A DNA stretch of 59,269 nt from an uncultured Eubacteriales bacterium (GTDB lineage: Bacteria > Bacillota > Clostridia > Lachnospirales > Lachnospiraceae): the NCBI GenBank assembly GCA_900317515.1, contig ONHA01000016.1, positions 1 to 59,269 on the forward strand. Direction: 5' to 3'. The translations under genes were made by a program, and so were the position numbers. Shown here in pieces: positions 50,474 to 58,474 of this stretch (position 1 is its first letter; each line of letters opens with the position of its first letter). The notes below the pieces were generated by a model. The model was not told the origin of the DNA and made no database searches. It saw nothing but the letters and a program-made list of their open reading frames with translations.

Positions 50474-51161
50474 AGCCGACTCCTCTTACGGTCCGGATCA
50501 TCCTGATGCCGAACGCGTCGTCAATCTTGGACCGCAAATACCGGATGTAGACGTCGACCACGTTGGTCTCACCCGCGTACTCGTATCCGCATACTTTATT
50601 CAGCAGTGTGTCCCTTGAGAGGACGATGTTTTTATTTTCAAGAAGGGTCTTCAGCATCAGAAACTCCCGGTTTGTGAGAGTGATCTCGTGGCCGGCGTAC
50701 CGCACCTCATGGCGGCGGTCGTCGAGGACGAGCTCCTGCCACCGGAGGACCCCCTCCTCGTCATGGGGAGTTTCGGCATTCGGAGCGGCAGGCCGAACCG
50801 CGTGGAGCTTCAGCGCCACGCGGATCCTCGCCAGCAGTTCTTCTATGGCAAACGGTTTGGTGATGTAGTCGACGGCGCCGGCGTCGAGCCCCGATACCTT
50901 GTCCATGACCGCATCCCTGGCGGTGAGAAGGATCACCGGCACTTCCTTTTCCTTGAGGAGCCGCCGCAGCACCTCCAGACCGTTGAGTCCGGGCAGCATG
51001 ATGTCGAGAAGGATCAGGCCGTAATGGTTTGCGAGCGCGAGCGAGAGTGCCTCGCGCCCGTTTCCAGATTTCTCCACCTGGTAGCCCTCGTGCATAAGCT
51101 CGAGTTCCAGAAATCTTGCCAGTTTTTCTTCGTCTTCCACCAACAGGATGCGTGTGTTCAT
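50448..51161 (-). CDS. OmpR/PhoB-family response regulator
   Basis: The 237-residue product has a receiver domain with acidic pocket VEDEEK, phospho-acceptor Asp53 (ILLDIMLPG) and the conserved Thr/Lys (LLTARD, ITKPF). The winged-helix effector shows LTNREFLMLKTLLENKN, NVVDVYIRYLRSKID and RTVRGVGYVI. It is the partner of the overlapping kinase gene. Confidence 0.95.
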   Translation of the reverse strand: MNTRILLVEDEEKLARFLELELMHEGYQVEKSGNGREALSLALANHYGLILLDIMLPGLNGLEVLRRLLKEKEVPVILLTARDAVMDKVSGLDAGAVDYITKPFAIEELLARIRVALKLHAVRPAAPNAETPHDEEGVLRWQELVLDDRRHEVRYAGHEITLTNREFLMLKTLLENKNIVLSRDTLLNKVCGYEYAGETNVVDVYIRYLRSKIDDAFGIRMIRTVRGVGYVIKSDED

Positions 51162-51176
51162 ATGCTTACCTCATTT

Positions 51177-51722
51177 TTATCTGTAATCGGAGCCCTCGTC
51201 CGTGTTTCTGAACTCGCTCTTTACGTCCTCCGCGAAATCGCCGGCCCTGTTCAGGATACTGTTGGCTTTCTTCACGCTGTCCGTTCCGTCAAATGAATAG
51301 CGGATCCCGAAGAAGAGGGCGATGATCATGACCGGAAGGAGTCCCTCCCATAAGAAGAAGAGGAGCAGAACGAACACCAGAGTGGGCATCGTGAAGAGGG
51401 TGTTGTCTCCCTTCTTTACGATAAACATGGTCTTCTGGATAAAATTGACAATCGTGGCGACGATCCTGTTGACGGTCTGGCCGAAGCTCGGAGCGGATTG
51501 CTCGGCCTCCTCCACCTTGTCGCGGACCCGGATGTATTCGGTCTGGGCCTCGTAGTCGGTCGAGTAGGAAGCCTGTCTGGGGCCGTTCACCTTGCCCTGA
51601 CGCTCGAGCAGCACGATCGCATCCAGAAGGTCGCCGCCGGCCTCCTCAAGCGCGGCTCTTGCCTCCTCGTAGGAGACGTTTGCTTTTTCTCTGAGACGTT
51701 CAACTTTTTCGATGTTTTCCAT
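51177..51722 (-). CDS. DUF4342 protein: UBA-like domain plus membrane segment
   Basis: The 181-residue product starts VERLREKANVSYEEARAALEEAGGDLLDAIVLLERQG, a UBA-like three-helix fold as in the N-terminal part of EF-Ts and typical of DUF4342 (PF14242). A membrane segment (about 108-142) precedes an acidic tail. It is the first gene of the operon with the response regulator and kinase (15-bp gap). The function is unknown; it could interact with the sensor. Confidence 0.82.
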   Translation of the reverse strand: MENIEKVERLREKANVSYEEARAALEEAGGDLLDAIVLLERQGKVNGPRQASYSTDYEAQTEYIRVRDKVEEAEQSAPSFGQTVNRIVATIVNFIQKTMFIVKKGDNTLFTMPTLVFVLLLFFLWEGLLPVMIIALFFGIRYSFDGTDSVKKANSILNRAGDFAEDVKSEFRNTDEGSDYR

Positions 51723-51743
51723 GGTAATTCCTCCACATGATCT

Positions 51744-51970
51744 ATCATACTCTATTTTCGGACTGTTTGCATCAGCGGTTTTTATTTCCTCCTGATGTAC
51801 GTACAGGATACCGCCGCCAGATGAAAATGTCCTGTGAGAAAGATTAAAAACAGATTAAAAATGAAGACCGGATAATTAAAACAAAATGCACAATAGCTGC
51901 TCTGTCAGACCGCATATTTTTATCAGATTATCTGCTTTTGATTGAACTTTGTCCGGCGTTCGTGTAAAAT
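51744..51970. promoter_or_regulatory. Divergent regulatory region upstream of DUF4342 and araC-like genes
   Basis: Leftward: TATGAT (51749-51744) with a weak -35. Rightward: TTGAAC (51942-51947), 17-nt spacer, TAAAAT (51965-51970). Between them is an A+T-rich stretch with the direct repeat AGATTAAAAA twice, starting near 51840, a possible regulator site. I see no gene in 51723-51976. Confidence 0.6.
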
Positions 51971-51976
51971 GAAGCC

Positions 51977-52906
51977 ATGAGTGAAATAGAAATCATCCGC
52001 TACAACGGTATCCGGGGGATCAGGCTCTTCTTCAACACGGTCTACCGCAGGACTCCCCATCAGCACCGGGAGCTGGAGATCATCCTGGTCGTGAAAAATG
52101 AAATGAAGATCGAATGCGAGCGCGGCACCTTCACGGTCGGTCCGGGCCGCATGATCCTGTTTAATCCGGGAGAGATCCACCAGCTGGAGAGTCCGGAGGG
52201 CTGTACCTTTTTGTGCCTGCAGATACGGCCGGATATATTTCCGGGCTGCGGGACGGAGAACCTTTTCTTTGACGCCCAGGTCTCCTTTGAGACGAGCGAC
52301 GGGGAGGCGCTGCGAACGTTCAGAGAGCATATCGTAAGGATCGCGGAGGCCTACTTTGCCCGGGAGGAGGGCTTCGAACTCTTCTGTCACTCGGAGACCG
52401 GCCTTCTTATCTACAGGCTGCTTGGCTTTCTGCCTTACCATATCCTCTCGGCGGCGGAGCGGGAGACGAGAATTATCCGGAACGAGCGGATGCACCGGCT
52501 GTTTTTATTTGTCGAAGAGAATTACATGCACAAGGTGAGACTTTCGGACTTCGCGAAGGAAGAAGGGATGTCCATGAGCTACCTGTCGCATTTCGTGAAG
52601 GATGTGATCGGGATGACCTTCCAGGAGTATGTCACGGAGGTCAGGCTCGACGCGGCCTGCCGGATGATCCTCGAGAGCCCGAAGGACCGGCTGATCGACA
52701 TCTGCTATGCGTCCGGGTTTTCGGATTACCGGTATTTCTGCGCGGCCTTCAAGAAGAGGCTGGGCACGACGCCGGATCTCTTCCGGCTGACGAACAGCCG
52801 CGGGGACGGCGGAGCGGCCGGAAGCGCGAACCGCTTCTCTGAGGAGGAGATCCACGGGAAGGCCGAGAGCGAGGCCTACCTTGCCATGCTCCGCAAACTT
52901 GTCTAA
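51977..52906 (+). CDS. AraC-family transcriptional regulator with cupin domain
   Basis: The 309-residue product has a cupin N-terminus (RRTPHQHRELEIILVVKNE, FNPGEIHQLESP). The C-terminus has two helix-turn-helix units: RLSDFAKEEGMSMSYLSHFVKD and RLIDICYASGFSDYRYFCAAFKKR, then LGTTPDLFR. ATG 51977 lies only 6 nt after the -10 box and lacks a Shine-Dalgarno, suggesting a leaderless mRNA. It probably controls the following xylB and GH3 genes in response to a sugar; this is inference from position. Confidence 0.88.
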   Translation: MSEIEIIRYNGIRGIRLFFNTVYRRTPHQHRELEIILVVKNEMKIECERGTFTVGPGRMILFNPGEIHQLESPEGCTFLCLQIRPDIFPGCGTENLFFDAQVSFETSDGEALRTFREHIVRIAEAYFAREEGFELFCHSETGLLIYRLLGFLPYHILSAAERETRIIRNERMHRLFLFVEENYMHKVRLSDFAKEEGMSMSYLSHFVKDVIGMTFQEYVTEVRLDAACRMILESPKDRLIDICYASGFSDYRYFCAAFKKRLGTTPDLFRLTNSRGDGGAAGSANRFSEEEIHGKAESEAYLAMLRKLV

Positions 52907-52996
52907 TAAAATCGCCTGTCCGGTCAAGGACGGAGGGCTGCATTTTTTATATAATCAGGGCAGAAAATGATTCACCTTACGAGAAAGGAGTCAAAT

Positions 52997-54487
52997 ATGT
53001 ATACAATCGGAATCGACCTCGGAACCTCTGCCGTCAAGCTTCTCCTTGTGGACACCGAAGGAGCCGTGAAAAATGAAGTGACCCGCGAATACCCGCTCTT
53101 CTTCCCGCATCCGGGCTGGAGCGAGCAGAAGCCGGAAGACTGGTGGACCGCCGTGTGCGGCGGCATCCCGGAGCTGGTCAGGGATATCAATAAGGAAGAG
53201 ATCCTCGGCATCGGCCTGGGCGGCCAGATGCACGGTCTCGTCGCCCTGGATGCGGACGACAACGTGGTTCGCCCGGCGATCCTCTGGAACGACGGCCGGA
53301 CATTTGCGGAGGTCGATTACCTGAACAACGAGATCGGCCGCGACAAACTTTCCGCATACACCGGCAATATCGCGTTCGCGGGCTTCACCGCACCGAAGAT
53401 CCTCTGGATGAAGAAAAATGAGCCGGAGCTCTTCGCAAAAATCGCAAAAATCATGCTGCCGAAGGACTACCTTGTCTACAAGATGACCGGCGTGCACGCG
53501 ACCGACTACTCGGATGCTTCCGGCATGCTGCTCCTCGACGTCGAGCACAAGTGCTGGAGCCGGGAAATGTGCGGCATCTGCGGCATCAGGGAAGAGCAGC
53601 TCGCAAAGCTCTTTGAGAGCTGGGAGGTTGTCGGAAACCTCACGAAGGAAGCCGCGGAGGCCCTGGGCCTTCCGGAGAGCGTCCGCGTGACCGCAGGCGC
53701 CGGCGACAACGCGGCGGCGGCCATCGGAACCGGTACGGTCGGTGAGGACGAGAACGGCGGCAGGTGCAATATTTCCCTCGGAACCTCGGGCACAATCTTC
53801 ATCAGCTCGGGCAAATTCGGGGTGGACGCGAACAACAGTCTGCACGCATTTGCGCATGCGGACGGCGGCTGGCACCTTATGGGCTGCATGCTCTCGGCGG
53901 CCTCCTGCAACAAGTGGTGGCAGGATGAGATCCTGCGCGACAAGGACTATGCGGGCAACCAGGCGGAGATCAAGCCTGAGATGCTCGGGAAGAACCATGT
54001 GTATTTCCTGCCCTACCTCATGGGTGAGAGAAGCCCGATCAACGACACGAACGCCCGCGGCACATTCGTCGGCATGACGATGGACACAGGCCGGGCGGAT
54101 ATGACCCAGGCGATGCTGGAGGGGGTTGCATTTGCGATCCGCGATTCCTTCGAGGCCGCGAAGAACATCGGCGTGAACGTCAGCCGTTCGATGCTCTGCG
54201 GCGGCGGCTCCAAATCCCCGCTGTGGCGGACGATCTTCGCAAATGTCCTCGGGATCCCGCTTGACCTGCCGGTCACGGAGCAGGGCCCGGGCTACGGCGG
54301 AGCGGTGCTGGCCATGGTCGGCTGCGGCGTCTACCCGGATGTCGAGGCAGCTGTCAAAAAGCTGGTCAAGGTGAAGGAGACGGTCATGCCGGATCCGGAA
54401 CTCACGGCGGCATACGAGGAGAGATACGCGAAGTTCCGGAAGATTTATCCGGCGCTGAAGGCGACATTTGCCGAAATTCTTGATTAA
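52997..54487 (+). CDS. xylB: Xylulokinase
   Basis: ATG 52997 follows AAAGGAG, giving 496 residues; TATAAT at 52950-52955 may be its -10. FGGY-family motifs are YTIGIDLGTSAVKLLLVD, GLGGQMHGLVALD (the Met-His pair characteristic of XylB), LWNDGRT and GAGDNAAAAIG, then ISLGTSGTIF. It phosphorylates D-xylulose to feed the pentose phosphate pathway. No xylose isomerase gene is in the window. A terminator hairpin separates it from the GH3 gene. Confidence 0.93.
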   Translation: MYTIGIDLGTSAVKLLLVDTEGAVKNEVTREYPLFFPHPGWSEQKPEDWWTAVCGGIPELVRDINKEEILGIGLGGQMHGLVALDADDNVVRPAILWNDGRTFAEVDYLNNEIGRDKLSAYTGNIAFAGFTAPKILWMKKNEPELFAKIAKIMLPKDYLVYKMTGVHATDYSDASGMLLLDVEHKCWSREMCGICGIREEQLAKLFESWEVVGNLTKEAAEALGLPESVRVTAGAGDNAAAAIGTGTVGEDENGGRCNISLGTSGTIFISSGKFGVDANNSLHAFAHADGGWHLMGCMLSAASCNKWWQDEILRDKDYAGNQAEIKPEMLGKNHVYFLPYLMGERSPINDTNARGTFVGMTMDTGRADMTQAMLEGVAFAIRDSFEAAKNIGVNVSRSMLCGGGSKSPLWRTIFANVLGIPLDLPVTEQGPGYGGAVLAMVGCGVYPDVEAAVKKLVKVKETVMPDPELTAAYEERYAKFRKIYPALKATFAEILD

Positions 54488-54493
54488 GAACGC

Positions 54494-54519
54494 TAAAGGG
54501 TGCTTCGTGCGCCCTTTTT
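54494..54519 (+). terminator. Terminator between xylB and GH3 gene
   Basis: A 9-bp stem (AAAGGGTGC / GCGCCCTTT, one T-G) with a TTCGT loop whose 3' arm runs into T6. It ends only ~7 nt before the GH3 Shine-Dalgarno, so it may attenuate rather than separate the two genes. Confidence 0.75.
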
Positions 54520-54538
54520 TACATGGAAAGGAGACAAT

Positions 54539-56962
54539 ATGCAGCTCAATGACTACGAAGTAAAGCACAATGAGACCCTGCGGAGTTTAGGCGCCGAGTG
54601 CACCGTGCTCCTTAAGTCGAACGGGGACTTCCCGCTCGCTTCTCCGGGGAAGATCGCTCTCTACGGGAGCGGCGCGAGACGCACGATCAAGGGCGGCACG
54701 GGTTCCGGCGAGGTCAACTCCCGCTTTTTTGTGACCATTGAGGACGGCCTCCGGGAGGCCGGCTTCACGGTCACGACGGATGAGTGGATGGAGGGCTTTG
54801 AGGCGGTCGTAAAGGACGCGAAGAAGCAGTTTATAAAGGACCTCAAGGCCGACGCAAAGCGCCGCAAGGTGAACATCATGATCGCGGGCATGGGCGCGGT
54901 GATGCCGGAGCCCGAGTATCAGCTGCCGCTGACCGGCGACAGCGACGTGGCCGTCTACGTGCTCTCCAGGATCTCCGGCGAGGGCAACGACCGCAGGGAC
55001 GTTAAGGGCGACGTGTACCTGACCGAGACCGAGATCCGGGATATATTGGCGGCCAACGAGAAGTATGAGAAATTCATGCTGGTCATCAACGCGGGCGGCC
55101 CGGTGGACCTCACGCCGGTCCTTGAGGTCGAAAATATCCTGGTCCTCTCCCAGCTTGGGGTCATGACCGGCCATATCTTCGCGGATATCCTGCTCGGAAA
55201 AGCAAACCCCTCCGGCAAGCTCACGACGACCTGGAGCGCTTACGGGGATTACTGCAAAGCCGGCGAATTCGGCGACTTGAACGATACAAAGTACAAGGAA
55301 GGCATCTATGTCGGCTACCGCTATTTCGACACGGTCGGCAAAAAAGCCCTCTTCCCGTTCGGCTTCGGCCTCTCCTACACGAGCTTCCAGGTGAAGCCCG
55401 CGGGCGTCACCCTCGAGGGCGAGAAGGTCACGGTGACCGCATGCGTTGCGAACACGGGCGACCGCGCCGGCAAGGAGGCGGTTCAGCTCTATGTCTCCGT
55501 ACCGGACGGGCGGCTTGACCAGCCTTATCAGACACTGGCGGCCTTCGCGAAGACGGAGGAGATCCCGGCTGGAGGCGAGGCGTGCGCTGCTCTTTCATTT
55601 TCCATGAGAGAGATCGCCTCCTACGATGCGGAAAATGAAAAATGGATCCTCGAGCCCGGCTCCTACATCCTGCGGCTCGGCAATTCAAGCGCCGACACGC
55701 AGCCGGCCGGCATCATCCGCGTCGGCGAGGAGATCTGCACGATCAAGGCGAAAAATGTGCTCGGCAACCCGGGCTTTGAGGACTGGAAGCCGGAGAAGGT
55801 CGCCGTCGAGGTTCCGGAGGATGTCCCGGTGCTCGTGCTCGACCCCGCGGCGGTGGAGCAGAAGACGGTCGTCTACGATACGAAGGATGAGATCGAGCCG
55901 ATCACGGAGAAGCTCACGGACGAGGAGCTGGCTCTCGTGGGTATCGGCGGCTTCGACCCGAAGGGCGGCCCGCTCTCCATCATCGGAAACGCGGCCCAGA
56001 CCGTGGCGGGTGCCGCCGGCGAGACGACGAGGCTCGGGAAGCACCATATTCCGACGCTGGTCATGGCGGACGGCCCTGCCGGCCTGCGCCTCACGAAGCA
56101 GTACTACAGGGATGAGAAGGGCGTGCACGGGATCGGCATGTCGGTCCCGGAGACCATGCTGGATCTCCTGCCGAAGCCGGCTAAAGCCGTCATGAAGTTT
56201 ATGGGGTCGAGGCAGAGGAAGGGCGTGAAGATCCGCGAGCAGTACGCGACGGCGATCCCGATCGGCACCGCGATCGCCCAGAGCTTCAACACCGCTCTCG
56301 CGGAGGCCTGCGGCGACATCGTCGGTTCCGAGATGGACCTTTTCGGCGTGCATCTCTGGCTCGCGCCGGCCTTAAATATCCACAGATCGATCCTCTGCGG
56401 ACGGAATTTCGAGTATTTCTCGGAGGATCCGCTGATTTCGGGTGCATTTGCCGCGGCGATCACGAACGGCGTGCAGAAGCACAAAAAGCGCGGCACAACG
56501 ATCAAGCACTACGCGGCCAACAACCAGGAGTTCAACCGCTACAACAACAACAGCTGCGTGAGCGAGCGCGCGATGCGCGAGATCTACCTCCGCGGTTTTG
56601 GTATCGCGGTCAGGGATTCCCAGCCCCAGGCACTTATGACCTCCTATAACCTCCTGAACGGGACCCATACCTCGGAGCACAGGGGCCTCATCACGGATAT
56701 CCTGCGCGCGGAGTTCGGCTATGAGGGCATCGTCATGACCGACTGGGTCATCACGATGATGACCGATAAGGCCTCCATCCATCCGAATCCGACACCGCAC
56801 CTTGTGGCGGCGGCCGGCGGCGACCTCTTCATGCCGGGAGGACCGAAGGATTACGAGGAGCTTCTTGGCGCGATCAGGAGCGGCGAGGTGAGCCGTGAGC
56901 AGATGCGGATGAACGCGACGCGCGTGTTCAGGCTGATCAAGAAGGACCACAAGAGAGGCTGA
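54539..56962 (+). CDS. GH3 beta-glucosidase/xylosidase with permuted domains
   Basis: ATG 54539 follows GGAAAGGAG; 807 residues. The order is reversed compared with most GH3 enzymes. The GH3 C-terminal-type domain comes first (about 30-280; VINAGGPVDL, ILLGKANPSGKLTTTW), then a fibronectin-III-like domain (about 290-405; FPFGFGLSYTSF, GKEAVQLYVSVP). The catalytic TIM-barrel domain is last (about 460-807; VMADGPAGLR, KHYAANNQE, VMTDWVITMM with nucleophile Asp735). Permuted GH3 enzymes are known from rumen Clostridia. No signal peptide is present, so it acts on imported oligosaccharides. Confidence 0.92.
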   Translation: MQLNDYEVKHNETLRSLGAECTVLLKSNGDFPLASPGKIALYGSGARRTIKGGTGSGEVNSRFFVTIEDGLREAGFTVTTDEWMEGFEAVVKDAKKQFIKDLKADAKRRKVNIMIAGMGAVMPEPEYQLPLTGDSDVAVYVLSRISGEGNDRRDVKGDVYLTETEIRDILAANEKYEKFMLVINAGGPVDLTPVLEVENILVLSQLGVMTGHIFADILLGKANPSGKLTTTWSAYGDYCKAGEFGDLNDTKYKEGIYVGYRYFDTVGKKALFPFGFGLSYTSFQVKPAGVTLEGEKVTVTACVANTGDRAGKEAVQLYVSVPDGRLDQPYQTLAAFAKTEEIPAGGEACAALSFSMREIASYDAENEKWILEPGSYILRLGNSSADTQPAGIIRVGEEICTIKAKNVLGNPGFEDWKPEKVAVEVPEDVPVLVLDPAAVEQKTVVYDTKDEIEPITEKLTDEELALVGIGGFDPKGGPLSIIGNAAQTVAGAAGETTRLGKHHIPTLVMADGPAGLRLTKQYYRDEKGVHGIGMSVPETMLDLLPKPAKAVMKFMGSRQRKGVKIREQYATAIPIGTAIAQSFNTALAEACGDIVGSEMDLFGVHLWLAPALNIHRSILCGRNFEYFSEDPLISGAFAAAITNGVQKHKKRGTTIKHYAANNQEFNRYNNNSCVSERAMREIYLRGFGIAVRDSQPQALMTSYNLLNGTHTSEHRGLITDILRAEFGYEGIVMTDWVITMMTDKASIHPNPTPHLVAAAGGDLFMPGGPKDYEELLGAIRSGEVSREQMRMNATRVFRLIKKDHKRG

Positions 56963-56982
56963 AACGGCTGATTGAATGAAAG

Positions 56983-57010
56983 AGGCGGGGCCAGACAAGG
57001 TCCCGCCTTT
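56983..57010 (+). terminator. Terminator after GH3 gene
   Basis: A stem of about 10 bp (AGGCGGGGCC paired with GGTCCCGCCT, one G-T) with an AGACAA loop, then TTTAT. The T-run is short. Confidence 0.75.
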
Positions 57011-57027
57011 ATGAGGACTTAAGAGAG

Positions 57028-58161
57028 ATGAGAGAATGGCTGGCAATCCTGATTCTTGCAATCTGCGCGTTTATGAGCGTACTTGCATTTATTTTTTACG
57101 GGGTGGACAAGAAGCGCTCCAAAAGGAGGCGGGCGCGGAGGATTTCCGAGCGGACGCTGCTGCTTCTCAGCATCTTCGGCGGAGGAATCGGCGCATTTTT
57201 CGGCATGCGGATCTTCCGGCACAAGACGAAGCACATGAATTTCCGGATCATTGTGCCCCTGACGGCGATTGCGCAGCTTTTCCTCATTCTGTCGGCGATC
57301 TATATGCTGCTGGTGCCGGGGGATACCGGGGCTTTCAGGAGGGGCGATGGCGCGGAGGAATCTGCGGCTGTTTCGTCCGCAGCGGAGCACCCGGAGGCAA
57401 GCCTCCCGGAGAGCCTGCCGGAATCGTCTGCGGAATCCCTTCCCGAGAGCAGTGCCCCGGAGGAGCCCACGCCTATGCAGCTCTCCTACGATCCGGATAT
57501 CCTTGCGAATCCGGCCGGAACGGTGATCCCGGAGGATGCGCTTGACTGGGAGAATGCCCGGTCTTATTTCACATCATCCCCGATTGAGGTGGGAGATGAG
57601 GTCTACGATCGGATCAACGGGAAGTCCTACCGGGAAAATGACGACATCGCCCTGTCCTCGCTCCGCTACCTTAAGATGCTGCATTTTAATTTTGACGACG
57701 AGGTGCAGGTTGGGGAGATGATCGTAAATGAGGCGATCGAGGCGGATGTGCTGGATATTTTCTATAATCTCTTTCTGAACCGCTATCAGATCCGCTCGAT
57801 GTACCTGATCGACGAGTTCTGGACCGGCGACGGTGTGGAGTCGGACGACGCCTCCATCGAGGCGGACAACACGAGCTGCTTCTGCTACCGCCGGGCGACC
57901 GATGCCGAGAACCTCTCACGCCACGCCTACGGGATGGCGATCGACCTCAATCCGTTCGAGAATCCGTTCATTTACGTCCATGAGGACGGGAGCTTCTCCT
58001 GCGATCACGAGGGCTCCTACGCTTACATCGAGAACCGTTCGCCGGAGATGCCCCACGTGATCACCCATGAGGACCTGGCGTATCAGCTGTTTGCGGCCCA
58101 CGGGTTTACCTGGGGAGGGGATTGGTCGAGTCCGATTGACTATCAGCACTTTGTAAAATAA
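57028..58161 (+). CDS. DUF1294 membrane domain fused to an M15 (VanY-like) peptidase
   Basis: The 377-residue product begins with a DUF1294-like membrane region (about 1-100): YGVDKKRSKRRRARRISERTLLLLSIFGGGIGAFFGM, then RHKTKHMNFRI. A Ser/Glu/Pro-rich linker (about 110-150) leads to an M15-type D-Ala-D-Ala peptidase domain (about 160-377) with SRHAYGMAIDLNPFENP (metal His and Asp) and GGDWSSPIDYQHF (catalytic Glu replaced by the Asp of SPIDYQHF; metal His kept). It would trim or process peptidoglycan stem peptides at the outer membrane face. The structured repeat element follows its stop directly. Confidence 0.82.
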   Translation: MREWLAILILAICAFMSVLAFIFYGVDKKRSKRRRARRISERTLLLLSIFGGGIGAFFGMRIFRHKTKHMNFRIIVPLTAIAQLFLILSAIYMLLVPGDTGAFRRGDGAEESAAVSSAAEHPEASLPESLPESSAESLPESSAPEEPTPMQLSYDPDILANPAGTVIPEDALDWENARSYFTSSPIEVGDEVYDRINGKSYRENDDIALSSLRYLKMLHFNFDDEVQVGEMIVNEAIEADVLDIFYNLFLNRYQIRSMYLIDEFWTGDGVESDDASIEADNTSCFCYRRATDAENLSRHAYGMAIDLNPFENPFIYVHEDGSFSCDHEGSYAYIENRSPEMPHVITHEDLAYQLFAAHGFTWGGDWSSPIDYQHFVK

Positions 58162-58308
58162 CCAGCACCCCACGAAGAAAGCCCGGTTTGCGGACGAAAT
58201 GCTTGCATTTCGGACCGAACCGGGCTTTTTTCGTGGGGCGGCCAAGGTGCGAAGCACCTCTGGCCGCCCACATGAGCGAGCCGCGAAGCGGCTGCGAATG
58301 GGGGCTGG
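58162..58308 (+). ncRNA. Structured repeat element, copy 2 (candidate RNA)
   Basis: It starts at the base after the TAA of the peptidase gene. The outer stem is CCAGC (58162-58166) with GCTGG (58304-58308). A 21-bp arm pairs 58168-58188 with 58218-58238 (one G-T). Inside it is GGAC, GAAATG-CTTG-CATTTC (58196-58211), GGAC. GCGGCCA (58238-58244) pairs with TGGCCGC (58261-58267) around GGTGC-GAA-GCACC (58246-58258). The last hairpin, AGCCGC-GAA-GCGGCT (58279-58293), equals that in copy 1. Loops and linkers are conserved while helix sequences differ. Confidence 0.75.
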
Positions 58309-58474
58309 ACGGATATGGGGATGGTTCTTTTTGGGCGTTGAAATATCTCTCTCCCCTATGATACTTCTGTGACAAGCCCCGTGATATATTGAAGGTGCTT
58401 CAAGAGAAGCAATGATAATAACAATAAATCGCAAGGTGATTACTTACATTCAGACTAAAAAAGGAGAAAACATC
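58309..58474 (+). promoter_or_regulatory. Leader and promoter region of the KKAEEA protein gene
   Basis: With the structured element this makes a 313-bp gene-free stretch. A possible promoter is TTGAAA (58338-58343), 16-nt spacer, GATACT (58360-58365). The ~105-nt leader ends in AAAGGAG (58460-58466). Nothing else is evident. Confidence 0.5.
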
